A DNA stretch of 61,297 nucleotides, from positions 1 to 61,297 of the forward strand of contig DIUL01000055.1 of NCBI GenBank assembly GCA_002422345.1, in the 5' to 3' direction. The DNA comes from Acetobacteraceae bacterium UBA6159 (lineage in GTDB: Bacteria; Pseudomonadota; Alphaproteobacteria; Acetobacterales; Acetobacteraceae). The first letter of the stretch is position 1. Each line of letters begins with the position of its first letter. The notes under the pieces were generated by a model, which was not told the origin of the DNA, did not search any database, and saw only the letters and a program-made list of their open reading frames with translations. This document shows, piece after piece, positions 34,350-41,794 of the stretch. A program made the translations under genes and the position numbers.

Positions 34350-35045
34350 CTACGGCGAGACGTGTTCCCCTTCGATCCGTCCATCCCGCAGGCTGACCAG
34401 GCGATCGAACCGGGAGAAGATCTTGTCATCGTGCGTCACCACGATCACCGCCGCCTGCTGTTCCCGCGCCACCTGCCGCAGCAGGTCCATCACGACCTGC
34501 GCGCGCTCGGAATCCAGCGCCGCCGTCGGTTCATCCGCCAGGATGATTTGCGGATGATTGGCCAGCGCCCGGGCGATGGCCACCCGCTGCGCCTCCCCAC
34601 CCGACAGTTTCGACGGCATCGCGACCGCCCTGCGTCCCACCTGCAGATAGTCCAGCAAGTCGCGGGCCTTGGTGCGGGCCTCGCGCAGAGGCACCCCGTT
34701 CAGGGTCATCGCCAGGGCGACATTGTCCGTCGCGTCCAGGAACGGCAGCAGGTTGTGGAACTGGAAGATGAAGCCGATTTTCTCCCGCCGCAGCGCGCGC
34801 AGGTCGGCGCGGGACCATTTACCTTCCCAAACGGTTTCCCCCGCCAGCCGCAGAACGCCGGCGTCCGGTTCCAGGATGCAGGCCACCAGATTGAGCAACG
34901 TCGACTTCCCGCTGCCGGAGGGGCCTCGCAGGCCCACGACCTCCCCCGCCGCCACGTTCAGCGTGATGTCCGACAGCGCCTGCACCCGGGCCTCGCCCTG
35001 GCCGAAGCCCTTGGCGATACCCGCCAGTTCCACCAGCATCGTCAT
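34350..35045 (-). CDS. ABC transporter ATP-binding protein (LolD/MacB/DevA-like)
   Basis: 231 residues: Walker A GPSGSGKST, Q-loop FIFQFHNLLPFLDATDN, signature LSGGEAQRVAIARAL, Walker B IILADEPTAALD and H-loop VVTHDD. The FQFHNLLP pattern is typical of LolD/MacB/DevA ATPases that drive type VII (mechanotransmission) exporters. It overlaps the FtsX-like permease gene by four bases. Third gene of adaptor-permease-ATPase order. Confidence 0.92.
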   Translation of the reverse strand: MTMLVELAGIAKGFGQGEARVQALSDITLNVAAGEVVGLRGPSGSGKSTLLNLVACILEPDAGVLRLAGETVWEGKWSRADLRALRREKIGFIFQFHNLLPFLDATDNVALAMTLNGVPLREARTKARDLLDYLQVGRRAVAMPSKLSGGEAQRVAIARALANHPQIILADEPTAALDSERAQVVMDLLRQVAREQQAAVIVVTHDDKIFSRFDRLVSLRDGRIEGEHVSP

Positions 35046-36253
35046 CCGCCCAGCGCCTGCGCGGGATCGATACGCAGCGCGTAGCGCACGCCCAACAGGC
35101 TCGCGAGCAATGAAATAACGAACACCACCAGTCCAAAGCCGGCGATCTCCTCGGGACCCAGCAGCACGCGGCGCGGGAAATTGTCCTTCACCGCGAACAG
35201 CAGGACGGTGGCACCGGCGAAACTGACCGCGCCCAGCAGCAGCGCCTGCTGCATGACCAGCGCGACGATGGTGGCATCCGGCGCGCCGATCAGCTTCAGC
35301 GTCGCGATGTCGCGCACCTTGTCCATCGTCAACGTATAGATGATCAGAGCCACGATCACGGCCGAAACCAGAAGCAGCACGGTCGTGAACATGCCAAGCT
35401 GCTTGCGGGCGCGATCGACCAGGCTGCTGGTCAGCACCGTCTCCTGCTCCCGCGCCGTCAGGGCGGCGAAATGCTTCCAGCGCCGGACTTCTCCCGCGAC
35501 CGCCTCGACATCCGCGTTCGGCGACAGATGCGCAACCACGGCGTTCACCGTGTCCCGCGGCAGCGCGCCGCCCCCGCCCTGCAACGCCCGCCGAGCGGCC
35601 GGGGGACGAAGGCGGAATTGGAGGTCCTGGCTGTCGCGGAGGGTGATCCAGGCCAGCGGATCGCCGCTGGCCGACACCGCCCGTGTCGTCAACCCGACCA
35701 CGCGGAACCCGATGCCGGCCATGTCGACCATGGCGCCCACCGGCACGCCCGCCCCCCGGTCCACCACCATTTCGAGCCGGCCATGCGCGATGCCCCGCCC
35801 ATCCAGGATACCCGGCGGACCGCCCGGGCGATCCAGTTCATAGCCGACGACCTGCATCCGCAGCACCGCGCCGACGCGGGACCGCCCGGCCTCTCCGGCT
35901 TGCTCGCGGACCGTGTCCTCATCGGGCGTATCCGCGTTGCCCGAGCCGCCGGCGTGGCGCGCCTCCACGGTCTGGAACGTGACGCTGCCGGCGGCCGTCA
36001 CACCTGGCAGACGTGCCACCGCCTCTCGGGCATCCCCTGGAATGCGGCTGGCCTCGGCGAAGGGGCCGCGCGTGCCGCCCTCCACGACCCAGAGATCGGC
36101 TTTCAGCCCGCGTGCCAGCGACAACGCCTCATCCACCACGCCGCCATAGATGCCGACCATCGCCAGCGCCACGCCAAGCAGCATCGACAGACCGACACAG
36201 GTCAGCAGGAAGCGGCCGAGGTTGTGGCGGATGTCGCGCAGCGCCAGGTTCAT
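35042..36253 (-). CDS. FtsX/MacB-type ABC permease (DevC-like)
   Basis: 403 residues: one N-terminal membrane helix (FLLTCVGLSMLLGVALAMVG), a periplasmic domain of about 230 residues, and three C-terminal helices (TTVLLLVSAVIVALIIYTL and onwards) ending in ALRIDPAQALGG, the standard FtsX-family topology. It shares four-base overlaps with both neighbours. The periplasmic domain has a long insertion rich in Gly/Asp/Glu (GGSGNADTPDEDTVREQ). Partners: adaptor at 36250 and ATPase at 34350. Confidence 0.9.
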   Translation of the reverse strand: MNLALRDIRHNLGRFLLTCVGLSMLLGVALAMVGIYGGVVDEALSLARGLKADLWVVEGGTRGPFAEASRIPGDAREAVARLPGVTAAGSVTFQTVEARHAGGSGNADTPDEDTVREQAGEAGRSRVGAVLRMQVVGYELDRPGGPPGILDGRGIAHGRLEMVVDRGAGVPVGAMVDMAGIGFRVVGLTTRAVSASGDPLAWITLRDSQDLQFRLRPPAARRALQGGGGALPRDTVNAVVAHLSPNADVEAVAGEVRRWKHFAALTAREQETVLTSSLVDRARKQLGMFTTVLLLVSAVIVALIIYTLTMDKVRDIATLKLIGAPDATIVALVMQQALLLGAVSFAGATVLLFAVKDNFPRRVLLGPEEIAGFGLVVFVISLLASLLGVRYALRIDPAQALGG

Positions 36254-37389
36254 TGCGCCCGCGCCGCCCAGCCGTCCCGCAAGGCGCGAGGGATGCGGGT
36301 CACCACCGCCCAGTCTTCCGGCACCGCGGGATCCAGCGCGAGCCGGGCATCCAGCGTGCGGGCGACGAAGCGGACGTCACGCTGGCGCAAGGTCCCGTTG
36401 TCGATCGTCCAGACCTTGCCGGTCGCGCCATCGAATCCCACGACCGCGGCCTCGGGCACCAGACGCGCCCGTGCCAGACGGCCGACCTCGATCTCGACCT
36501 GCACCTGCTCCCCCAGCACGGGGTTCGGCGGGCAGCTTTCGCAGCGGACATAGACGCGCCGCTCCTCGGTGACCCGGTCGCTTTCCAGGCCGATGCGGAC
36601 GACCCGGCCGGAGAAGACCACCCCGGGCAACGATCGCAGCCGCACCTCCGCCCCCTGCCCCTCCGCAATCCCCCCCGCTCGGCCTTCGTCCACATGGGCG
36701 AGGGCCCAGATGGTCGTGGCGTCGATCAGGGTGAACACCGTCTCATTGGGGCCGAGCGCACTGCCGGGTTCGCGGAGGCGGTTGATGACCTGCGCGTCGT
36801 AGGGGGCGGCGATGGTGTGCTTGGCCAGGGCCGTCTGCTCCGCCAGCAGGTTGGCGCGTGCTTCCGCGAGGGCTGCCAGGGCCACGGCCGTGTCGGCGGT
36901 GGCAACGGCCACGTCGGCGACGGCGAGCGCCGCTTCCGTATCCGCCAATTCAGCGGTTTCCACCGACGCCGTGCCACGCCCGGCCAGTTCCCGCCGCCGA
37001 ACCGCAAGGCTGCGCTTCTGCTGCATCTGCGCCGTGGCGCGCTCCAACGTGGCGGTGGTGCGGGCCTGATGCGCCTCCGCGCTCTGGACACCGGCCTGGG
37101 CCCTCAGCACCCGGACCGCCTGCGCGGTGGTATCAAGGCGGGCTAGAACCTGTCCGGCCGTGACCCGGTCGCCGTGATCAGCCAGGACCGCGGTCAACGT
37201 GCCGCCAACCTCGAAGCCGATGCGGGAGGAGACCTGCGCCTCGATCGTGCCCAGGCCGAAGACGCGCACCGGCACGTCCTGTTCGACGGCGGCGACCGGC
37301 AGGGAGAGCGAGCGCGTCGTCCAGAACCACCCGCCGGCCGCCACCAGCAGAGCGAACGCGGTGACCGCGCCGATCAGGCCACGGCGCAT
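36250..37389 (-). CDS. HlyD/DevB-like periplasmic adaptor of the ABC exporter
   Basis: 379 residues. An N-terminal membrane anchor (GLIGAVTAFALLVAAGGWFW), lipoyl-like half-motifs (RIGFEVGGTLTAVLADHGDRVTAGQVLARLD and the matching HTIAAPYDAQVI), a central Ala-rich coiled coil of about 90 residues, and a beta-barrel domain. Cys283 and Cys286 form a CESC motif within the conserved RRVYVRxxxxPP..GEQ segment, unusual for a periplasmic adaptor and potentially redox- or metal-active (inference). Overlaps the permease gene by four bases and lies 33 bp after the DUF2892 gene. Confidence 0.9.
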   Translation of the reverse strand: MRRGLIGAVTAFALLVAAGGWFWTTRSLSLPVAAVEQDVPVRVFGLGTIEAQVSSRIGFEVGGTLTAVLADHGDRVTAGQVLARLDTTAQAVRVLRAQAGVQSAEAHQARTTATLERATAQMQQKRSLAVRRRELAGRGTASVETAELADTEAALAVADVAVATADTAVALAALAEARANLLAEQTALAKHTIAAPYDAQVINRLREPGSALGPNETVFTLIDATTIWALAHVDEGRAGGIAEGQGAEVRLRSLPGVVFSGRVVRIGLESDRVTEERRVYVRCESCPPNPVLGEQVQVEIEVGRLARARLVPEAAVVGFDGATGKVWTIDNGTLRQRDVRFVARTLDARLALDPAVPEDWAVVTRIPRALRDGWAARAQ

Positions 37390-37422
37390 GCGTTGACTAC
37401 CCCGCTCCCGGGCGTTGGCGGC

Positions 37423-37626
37423 TCACGTCGCGGTCGTCCCGCGCGGGCAGGTGTTCATGCCGACGATCGAGTAGAGCGGACAGGTTCCCATCAGGCCCGT
37501 GAGCAGTGGCACGAGGCCCACCAGGCCCCACCAGCCGATCGGTCCGAAAGCGCCAAGCCCGAGCAGCCCGACGCCGACCACGATGCGAAGTATCTTGTCC
37601 CAGCCGCCGACATTGGTTTTGAACAT
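37423..37626 (-). CDS. DUF2892 (YgaP-like) small membrane protein
   Basis: 67 residues: a short N-terminal helix (MFKTNVGGWDKILRI), two hydrophobic segments and the cysteine signature GTCPLYSIVGMNTCP (Cys49 and Cys60), which identify the inner-membrane DUF2892 family, often fused or adjacent to rhodaneses. A second DUF2892 domain is fused to the rhodanese at 39529. The gene lies between trxC and the exporter genes on the minus strand, linking the sulfur module to the exporter. Confidence 0.88.
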   Translation of the reverse strand: MFKTNVGGWDKILRIVVGVGLLGLGAFGPIGWWGLVGLVPLLTGLMGTCPLYSIVGMNTCPRGTTAT

Positions 37627-37720
37627 TTTATGATCCTACCCTTGGTGAACGGCTTAGTGACGGTCGTCTATCGGCACGCGGCTCCGACGGCATTGATGCA
37701 CCTCAACGGGCGGGGATCAC

Positions 37721-37743
37721 CGCCGCCGGTCGTCCCGGCGGCG
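37721..37743 (-). terminator. GC-rich 9-bp hairpin after trxC
   Basis: CGCCGCCGG (37721-37729), loop TCGTC, CCGGCGGCG (37735-37743), a perfect stem 12 bp beyond the trxC stop on the minus strand. There is no U-tract, so it may attenuate or stabilise 3' ends rather than terminate fully. If active, it separates the persulfide dioxygenase-trxC transcript from the DUF2892-exporter genes. Confidence 0.4.
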
Positions 37744-37755
37744 TGCCCGCGCGAC

Positions 37756-38190
37756 TCAGGCAGCCTGCCGCACCCAGGCGACGATCTGGTGGGAGGAGAG
37801 AACGCCGCTCCGCCGGGCCTTCTCCGCCCCACCCGAGAACAGGGCCAGGGTCGGAATGCTCTCGATCCGCAGGTCCCGCGCGATCTCGGGTGCTTCCTCG
37901 GTGGACAGTTTCAACAGGCGCACCCGCGGTTCCAACGTGGCGGCGGCGGCGGCGAAAGCGGGCGCCATGGTCCGGCACGGGCCGCACCATGAGGCCCAGA
38001 AATCCACCAGCACCGGGATGCCGCTGTGCTGGCGTTGCCGCAGAAAGCCGGCCGCGGACACGGCGACCGGCTCTCCGGTAAAGAGGGGCGCCTTGCAATG
38101 GCCGCAGCGCGGTCCATCCGCCAGACGCGCGGTCGGCAGGCGGTTGATGCCGTCGCACCGTGGGCACACGATCTGCGTCGTCTCGTTCAT
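37756..38190 (-). CDS. trxC: Thioredoxin 2 (TrxC)
   Basis: 144 residues. An N-terminal zinc ribbon with CPRC (Cys9, Cys12) and CGHC (Cys29, Cys32) precedes a thioredoxin fold with the WCGPC active site (Cys69, Cys72) and the cis-proline in ESIPTLALF. This domain order defines thioredoxin 2, a cytoplasmic disulfide reductase linked to oxidative or thiol stress. Its ATG overlaps the persulfide dioxygenase stop by four bases, so the two are co-translated. Here it probably reduces persulfides or sulfenated products of the dioxygenase pathway (inference). Confidence 0.94.
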   Translation of the reverse strand: MNETTQIVCPRCDGINRLPTARLADGPRCGHCKAPLFTGEPVAVSAAGFLRQRQHSGIPVLVDFWASWCGPCRTMAPAFAAAAATLEPRVRLLKLSTEEAPEIARDLRIESIPTLALFSGGAEKARRSGVLSSHQIVAWVRQAA

Positions 38191-39098
38191 GGCTTGGCGT
38201 CCTGTTCCATGGCGGCGACACCACCCTTCGCCCGCACCGGTATCTTGAGGTAGCGCACGCCGTTGTCCTCGGCATCCGGGAACCGGCCCGCGCGGATGTT
38301 GACCTGGATCGACGGCAGCAGCAGCAGCGGCGCGGCGAGCGTGGCATCCCGGGCCTTGCGGAAGTCCACGAAGGCCTGCTGGGTGACGCCGTCATGGACC
38401 TGCGTGTTGTGCGCCCGCTGTTCGGCGACCGTGGTCTCCCAGGCGTAATGGTCACGCCCCGGCGCCTTGTAGTCGTGGCACATCCACAGCCGGGTGTCGG
38501 GCGGCAGGTCGAGCAGGCGGCGGATCGACTGGTACAGCATGACGGCATCGCCCCCCGGAAAGTCGGCGCGGGCCGTGCCGTAATCCGGCATGAACAACGT
38601 GTCGCCCACGAAGACCTCCCGCCCGATGCGGTAGGCGACATCGGCCGGCGTATGACCCGGCACGTGCAGGACCTCGATCGTCAGCCGGCCGAGGGCCAGA
38701 TGCTCCCCATCCTTCAGCAGGCGGTCGAAATCACCGCCATCGGGCTTCAGGTCCTGTGCGTTGAACACCGGACGGAAGATGCGCTGGACGTCGCGGATAT
38801 GCTCCCCGATGCCGATCGGCGCGCCGGTCTTCGCCTTCACATAGGGCGCGGCGGTCAGGTGATCGGCGTGGGCATGGGTTTCCAGGACCCATCTGATCGT
38901 CACCTGCTCCGATGCCGCGGCGCGCAGGATTTCGTCCGCCGATCGCGTGTCCGCCTCACCCGAGCGGTTGTTCCAGTCCAGGACGGGGTCGATCACCGCC
39001 CCGTCGCGCGTGGCCGGGTCCCATATCAGATAGCTGACGGTGTTCGTCGGCTCATCGAAGAAGGCGCGGATGGCGGGCGCGTTCCCGGTTGCGTGCAT
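38187..39098 (-). CDS. MBL-fold persulfide dioxygenase (ETHE1/Blh-like)
   Basis: 303 residues of the metallo-beta-lactamase fold. The THAHADH motif (His75, His77, Asp79, His80), VPGHTPADVAY and GDTLFMPDYGTARADFPGG match bacterial Blh/ETHE1-type enzymes that oxidise glutathione persulfide to sulfite with a mononuclear iron. The N-terminal FDEPTNTVSYLIWDP is also diagnostic. It is divergent from a BigR/SqrR-like regulator across an 80-bp region containing a large palindrome, the arrangement known for bigR-blh loci. The C-terminal ~60 residues exceed human ETHE1. Confidence 0.92.
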   Translation of the reverse strand: MHATGNAPAIRAFFDEPTNTVSYLIWDPATRDGAVIDPVLDWNNRSGEADTRSADEILRAAASEQVTIRWVLETHAHADHLTAAPYVKAKTGAPIGIGEHIRDVQRIFRPVFNAQDLKPDGGDFDRLLKDGEHLALGRLTIEVLHVPGHTPADVAYRIGREVFVGDTLFMPDYGTARADFPGGDAVMLYQSIRRLLDLPPDTRLWMCHDYKAPGRDHYAWETTVAEQRAHNTQVHDGVTQQAFVDFRKARDATLAAPLLLLPSIQVNIRAGRFPDAEDNGVRYLKIPVRAKGGVAAMEQDAKP

Positions 39099-39124
39099 TT
39101 CTGTCTCCTGTCCCTCGGTTGGGG

Positions 39125-39160
39125 TTGAACTTCATATAAGCGTCACCTTATTTAGTTCAA
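39125..39160. promoter_or_regulatory. 36-bp imperfect palindrome with overlapping divergent promoters
   Basis: Outer arms TTGAAC (39125-39130) and GTTCAA (39155-39160) are perfect inverted repeats. Nested inside are ATAAG (39136-39140) and CTTAT (39147-39151), centred one base away. Each outer arm can act as a -35 (TTGAAC). On the plus strand the -10 would be TTATTT (39148-39153, 17-bp spacer); on the minus strand ATATGA (39137-39132, 17-bp spacer). The site fills the gap between the persulfide dioxygenase and ArsR genes and is the likely operator of that regulator (inference). Confidence 0.65.
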
Positions 39161-39178
39161 GCTTATGGATACAGACCC

Positions 39179-39535
39179 GTGGTGACGACCGAAACCAGAC
39201 CCGAGATGGCCACGTTGCGCGGCAAGGCGGCGGAGGCGGCGCGCATGCTGACGCTTCTCGGCAACGAGAACCGGCTTCTGGTGCTGTGCCACCTGGCCGG
39301 AGAGGGTGAGATGACCGTGACCTCCATGGCCGAGGCCGTCGGTCTGTCCCAGCCCGCGCTGTCACAGCATCTGGCCAGGCTGCGGGAAGACGGTCTGGTG
39401 GCGACCCGCAAGGCGTCTCAGACCGTTTTCTACCGGCTGACCGATCCGAAGGTCACGACGCTGCTGGACGTTCTGCGGGACCTCTATTGCCCACCCGAAC
39501 CCAATCCGATCACCAAAGGAATTGAACAATGTTGA
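39179..39535 (+). CDS. ArsR-family thiol-persulfide sensor (BigR/SqrR-type)
   Basis: A 118-residue winged-helix repressor with recognition helix region LSQPALSQHLARLREDGLV. Cys37 (LLVLCHLAG) and Cys104 (DLYCPP) lie at the two helix positions used by BigR/SqrR to form a di- or tetrasulfide that releases DNA; Cys118 is extra. The start is uncertain: GTG at 39179, GTG at 39182 or ATG at 39206 (MATLRGK) are possible and none has a strong ribosome binding site. It overlaps the rhodanese gene by 7 bp. It probably represses both this operon and the divergent dioxygenase-trxC operon. Confidence 0.88.
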   Translation: MVTTETRPEMATLRGKAAEAARMLTLLGNENRLLVLCHLAGEGEMTVTSMAEAVGLSQPALSQHLARLREDGLVATRKASQTVFYRLTDPKVTTLLDVLRDLYCPPEPNPITKGIEQC

Positions 39536-40062
39536 AGACGATTTCAGCACAGGAAGCCTCTCGGCTGCTGCATGAAGGCGCGACCCTGGTCGATGTGCGG
39601 GAGCCAGACGAGCACGCGAGGGAGCGCATTCCCGGCGCCCACAGCCTGCCGCTGTCGCAGTTGCGGGAAGTCGAACTGAACGTCGCCCGGGGGCAGCCGG
39701 TGCTGTTCCACTGCCGCAGCGGCGCCCGCACCGCCGGCAACGCCGCCCGTCTGGCCGAGAAGGCCGGAGAGTGGGAGGCGTTCATCGTGGAGGGCGGCCT
39801 GGATGCCTGGAAGAAGGCGGGCCTGCCGGTGGCCATGGACCGTCGCCAGCCGCTGGAACTGATGCGCCAGGTGCAGATCGCCGCCGGCTCGATGGTCGTG
39901 CTGGGCGTGATCCTCGGCATGGCGGTCTCTCCGCTGTTCTACGCCCTGTCCGGCTTCGTCGGCGCCGGCCTGGTCTTCGCCGGGGCGACCGGCACCTGCG
40001 GACTGGCCAGCCTGCTGCGCATGATGCCCTGGAACAGACCCGCCGCCGCACGCGCCGTCTGA
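39529..40062 (+). CDS. Rhodanese-DUF2892 fusion (YgaP-like sulfurtransferase)
   Basis: 177 residues. An N-terminal rhodanese domain has the persulfide-carrying Cys62 in the loop HCRSGARTAG and the usual LVDVREPDEHARERIPGA entry. It is followed by a DUF2892 membrane hairpin (SMVVLGVILGMAVSPLFYALSGFVGAGLVFAG) with one cysteine in GTCGLASLL. The architecture equals E. coli YgaP, a membrane-anchored rhodanese that handles sulfur at the inner membrane face. The gene sits between the ArsR regulator and the TauE/SafE permease, all on the plus strand. Confidence 0.92.
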   Translation: MLKTISAQEASRLLHEGATLVDVREPDEHARERIPGAHSLPLSQLREVELNVARGQPVLFHCRSGARTAGNAARLAEKAGEWEAFIVEGGLDAWKKAGLPVAMDRRQPLELMRQVQIAAGSMVVLGVILGMAVSPLFYALSGFVGAGLVFAGATGTCGLASLLRMMPWNRPAAARAV

Positions 40063-40069
40063 CGCCGCC

Positions 40070-40858
40070 ATGATCACCCTGACCCTCACGCAGATTGTGC
40101 TCGGTGGCGCGTCCGGTTCCCTGGTTGGCTTCACGCTGGGTCTGATCGGCGGCGGAGGCTCGATCCTCGCGGTCCCGCTGCTGGTCTACCTGGTGGGGGT
40201 GCCGAACCCCCACATCGCCATCGGCACCAGCGCGGTTGCGGTCGCGGCCAATGCCGCCATCAGCCTGATGGGCCACGCGAAGGCCGGACGCGTGCGGTGG
40301 CCCTGCGCGTCCGTCTTTGCCGCCTCCGGCGTCGCCGGCGCCTTTGCCGGATCGGCGCTCGGCCGCGGCGTGAACGGGCAGGTGCTTCTGTCCGCGTTCG
40401 CCGTGCTGATGGTCGTGGTCGCGGTCCTGATGCTGCGGCGAAGCGAGGGCGGCACGGACCAGATCGTGCGCCTGAACCGAGGCAACGCCCCGGCGCTGGT
40501 CGGCGCCGGGGCCGCGGTCGGGGGACTGTCCGGGTTCTTCGGGATCGGGGGTGGGTTCCTGATCGTTCCCGGCCTGATCTTCGCCACGGGCATGCCGATG
40601 GTCCAGGCGATCGGCACATCCCTGGTCGCGGTCACCGCCTTCGGCCTGACGACCGCCACCACCTATGCGATGGCGGGCTTGGTGGACTGGCGCCTGGCCG
40701 CCCTGTTCGTCGCCGGTGGGTCACTGGGCAGTTGGCTGGGCAGCCGCGTCGCCGGACGGCTGGCAAAGCGCCGGGGTTTGCTGACGCGGGTCTTCGCCGG
40801 GCTGATCATCGTCGTGGCGGCCTACATGCTGACCCGGAGCATCGGACTGATCGGCTGA
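40070..40858 (+). CDS. TauE/SafE family sulfite/organosulfur exporter
   Basis: 262 residues with about eight membrane helices in two homologous halves, each opening with a glycine-rich GxxxGxxGxGGG(S/F)xxVP motif (FTLGLIGGGGSILAVP and LSGFFGIGGGFLIVP). Members export sulfite, sulfoacetate or related anions. In this operon it would remove sulfite produced by the persulfide dioxygenase. It begins 7 bp after the rhodanese stop and ends 27 bp from a convergent gene. Confidence 0.93.
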   Translation: MITLTLTQIVLGGASGSLVGFTLGLIGGGGSILAVPLLVYLVGVPNPHIAIGTSAVAVAANAAISLMGHAKAGRVRWPCASVFAASGVAGAFAGSALGRGVNGQVLLSAFAVLMVVVAVLMLRRSEGGTDQIVRLNRGNAPALVGAGAAVGGLSGFFGIGGGFLIVPGLIFATGMPMVQAIGTSLVAVTAFGLTTATTYAMAGLVDWRLAALFVAGGSLGSWLGSRVAGRLAKRRGLLTRVFAGLIIVVAAYMLTRSIGLIG

Positions 40859-40885
40859 CCGGTCGTTCAAGGCACGTCACGCCGA

Positions 40886-41674
40886 TCAGCGGCCAAGCAG
40901 GCTGCCGTAGCCGCTGATCTGCGTATGCACGCCAGACATCCGCAGGCAGCGCCAGAGGCTGGCCTGGTTCGCCGAGACAACCGGGCGCCGCAAATCCCGC
41001 TCCAACGCATCGAGGATACCGACGCAGCGAAACCCGGTGCCGGCGATCAGCACGCCGTCGGCCTCGGTCGGGCAGGCCGCCTTGATCTGGGCGTAGAGCG
41101 GTTCGATCTCCTGCTCAAACCCCATGCCCTGCCCGTAGAGGTCACCCGGTGGCACGTCGCGCCATTTGCGCCCGGGATCGAAGCGGTGATGACCGGCCAG
41201 CGTCACACCTTGGTCGGCGAAGTAGCGCACGCCCGCCGCCACGGCCTGGTCGGTGAACCAGGGAGGCAGCACCAGGAACGGCCGGCGAATCTCCGAGGCA
41301 CCCAACGCGGCCAGGCAGTCCAGGCCGTTCGTCGTGACGCGCGTGCCCGCGCCCAACAGGGCGGAGAGGTGCGCCACCACCGCCTCGTCCCACCCCTTGC
41401 CGCCCAGGATGCTGCTGGAGCTGTGGCCCACGACCACGGCCGAAAGGCGCATGGTGGCGAATTGCCGGCAGCCGCGGGCGAGGTCGTCCTCCAGCTCAAC
41501 GCCCGTGCGGTCGTCGCGCCAGCGTGCCCAGGGCGCGCGGGCGGTGACGCGGGCGGCATGGACCGAAACGTTCGGGGGTAGCATCGCCCACCATTCAGCC
41601 TCGGGGACCGCTTCGCTGGAGACGATGAACATGCCGATGCGGGCCTGCCAGCCCCAGTTGTCTTTCTGTGTCAT
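40886..41674 (-). CDS. Arylmalonate decarboxylase/maleate isomerase-like protein (Asp/Glu racemase superfamily)
   Basis: 262 residues from the ATG at 41674; an alternative ATG at 41716 adds 14 residues of no recognisable fold. The pattern WQARIGMFIVSSE, a central LSAVVVGHSSSSILGG, AGTGFRCVG and PVVSANQASLWRCLRMSG resembles maleate cis-trans isomerase and arylmalonate decarboxylase. By eye, the two catalytic cysteine positions of maleate isomerase correspond to His (GHSS) and Thr (AGTG) here; Cys is found four residues after the second site. Activity is therefore uncertain. Encoded alone, converging on the TauE gene. Confidence 0.7.
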   Translation of the reverse strand: MTQKDNWGWQARIGMFIVSSEAVPEAEWWAMLPPNVSVHAARVTARAPWARWRDDRTGVELEDDLARGCRQFATMRLSAVVVGHSSSSILGGKGWDEAVVAHLSALLGAGTRVTTNGLDCLAALGASEIRRPFLVLPPWFTDQAVAAGVRYFADQGVTLAGHHRFDPGRKWRDVPPGDLYGQGMGFEQEIEPLYAQIKAACPTEADGVLIAGTGFRCVGILDALERDLRRPVVSANQASLWRCLRMSGVHTQISGYGSLLGR

Positions 41675-41794
41675 GGTCGCCACCCCCGCGTCGCCGTTGC
41701 CGTCACCCAGCATCACCGCGCGCCGGACCGGCGTCCAGGCCGCCGCTCGGCCTTGAACGGAGAAGCCCGATCCGCCGGCGGCCGAACACCCCCC

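Noticed and set aside
37703..38641. A 312-codon minus-strand frame overlapping trxC and the persulfide dioxygenase
   Set aside because: Two genes with intact active-site motifs occupy the other frame; this one is a shadow.
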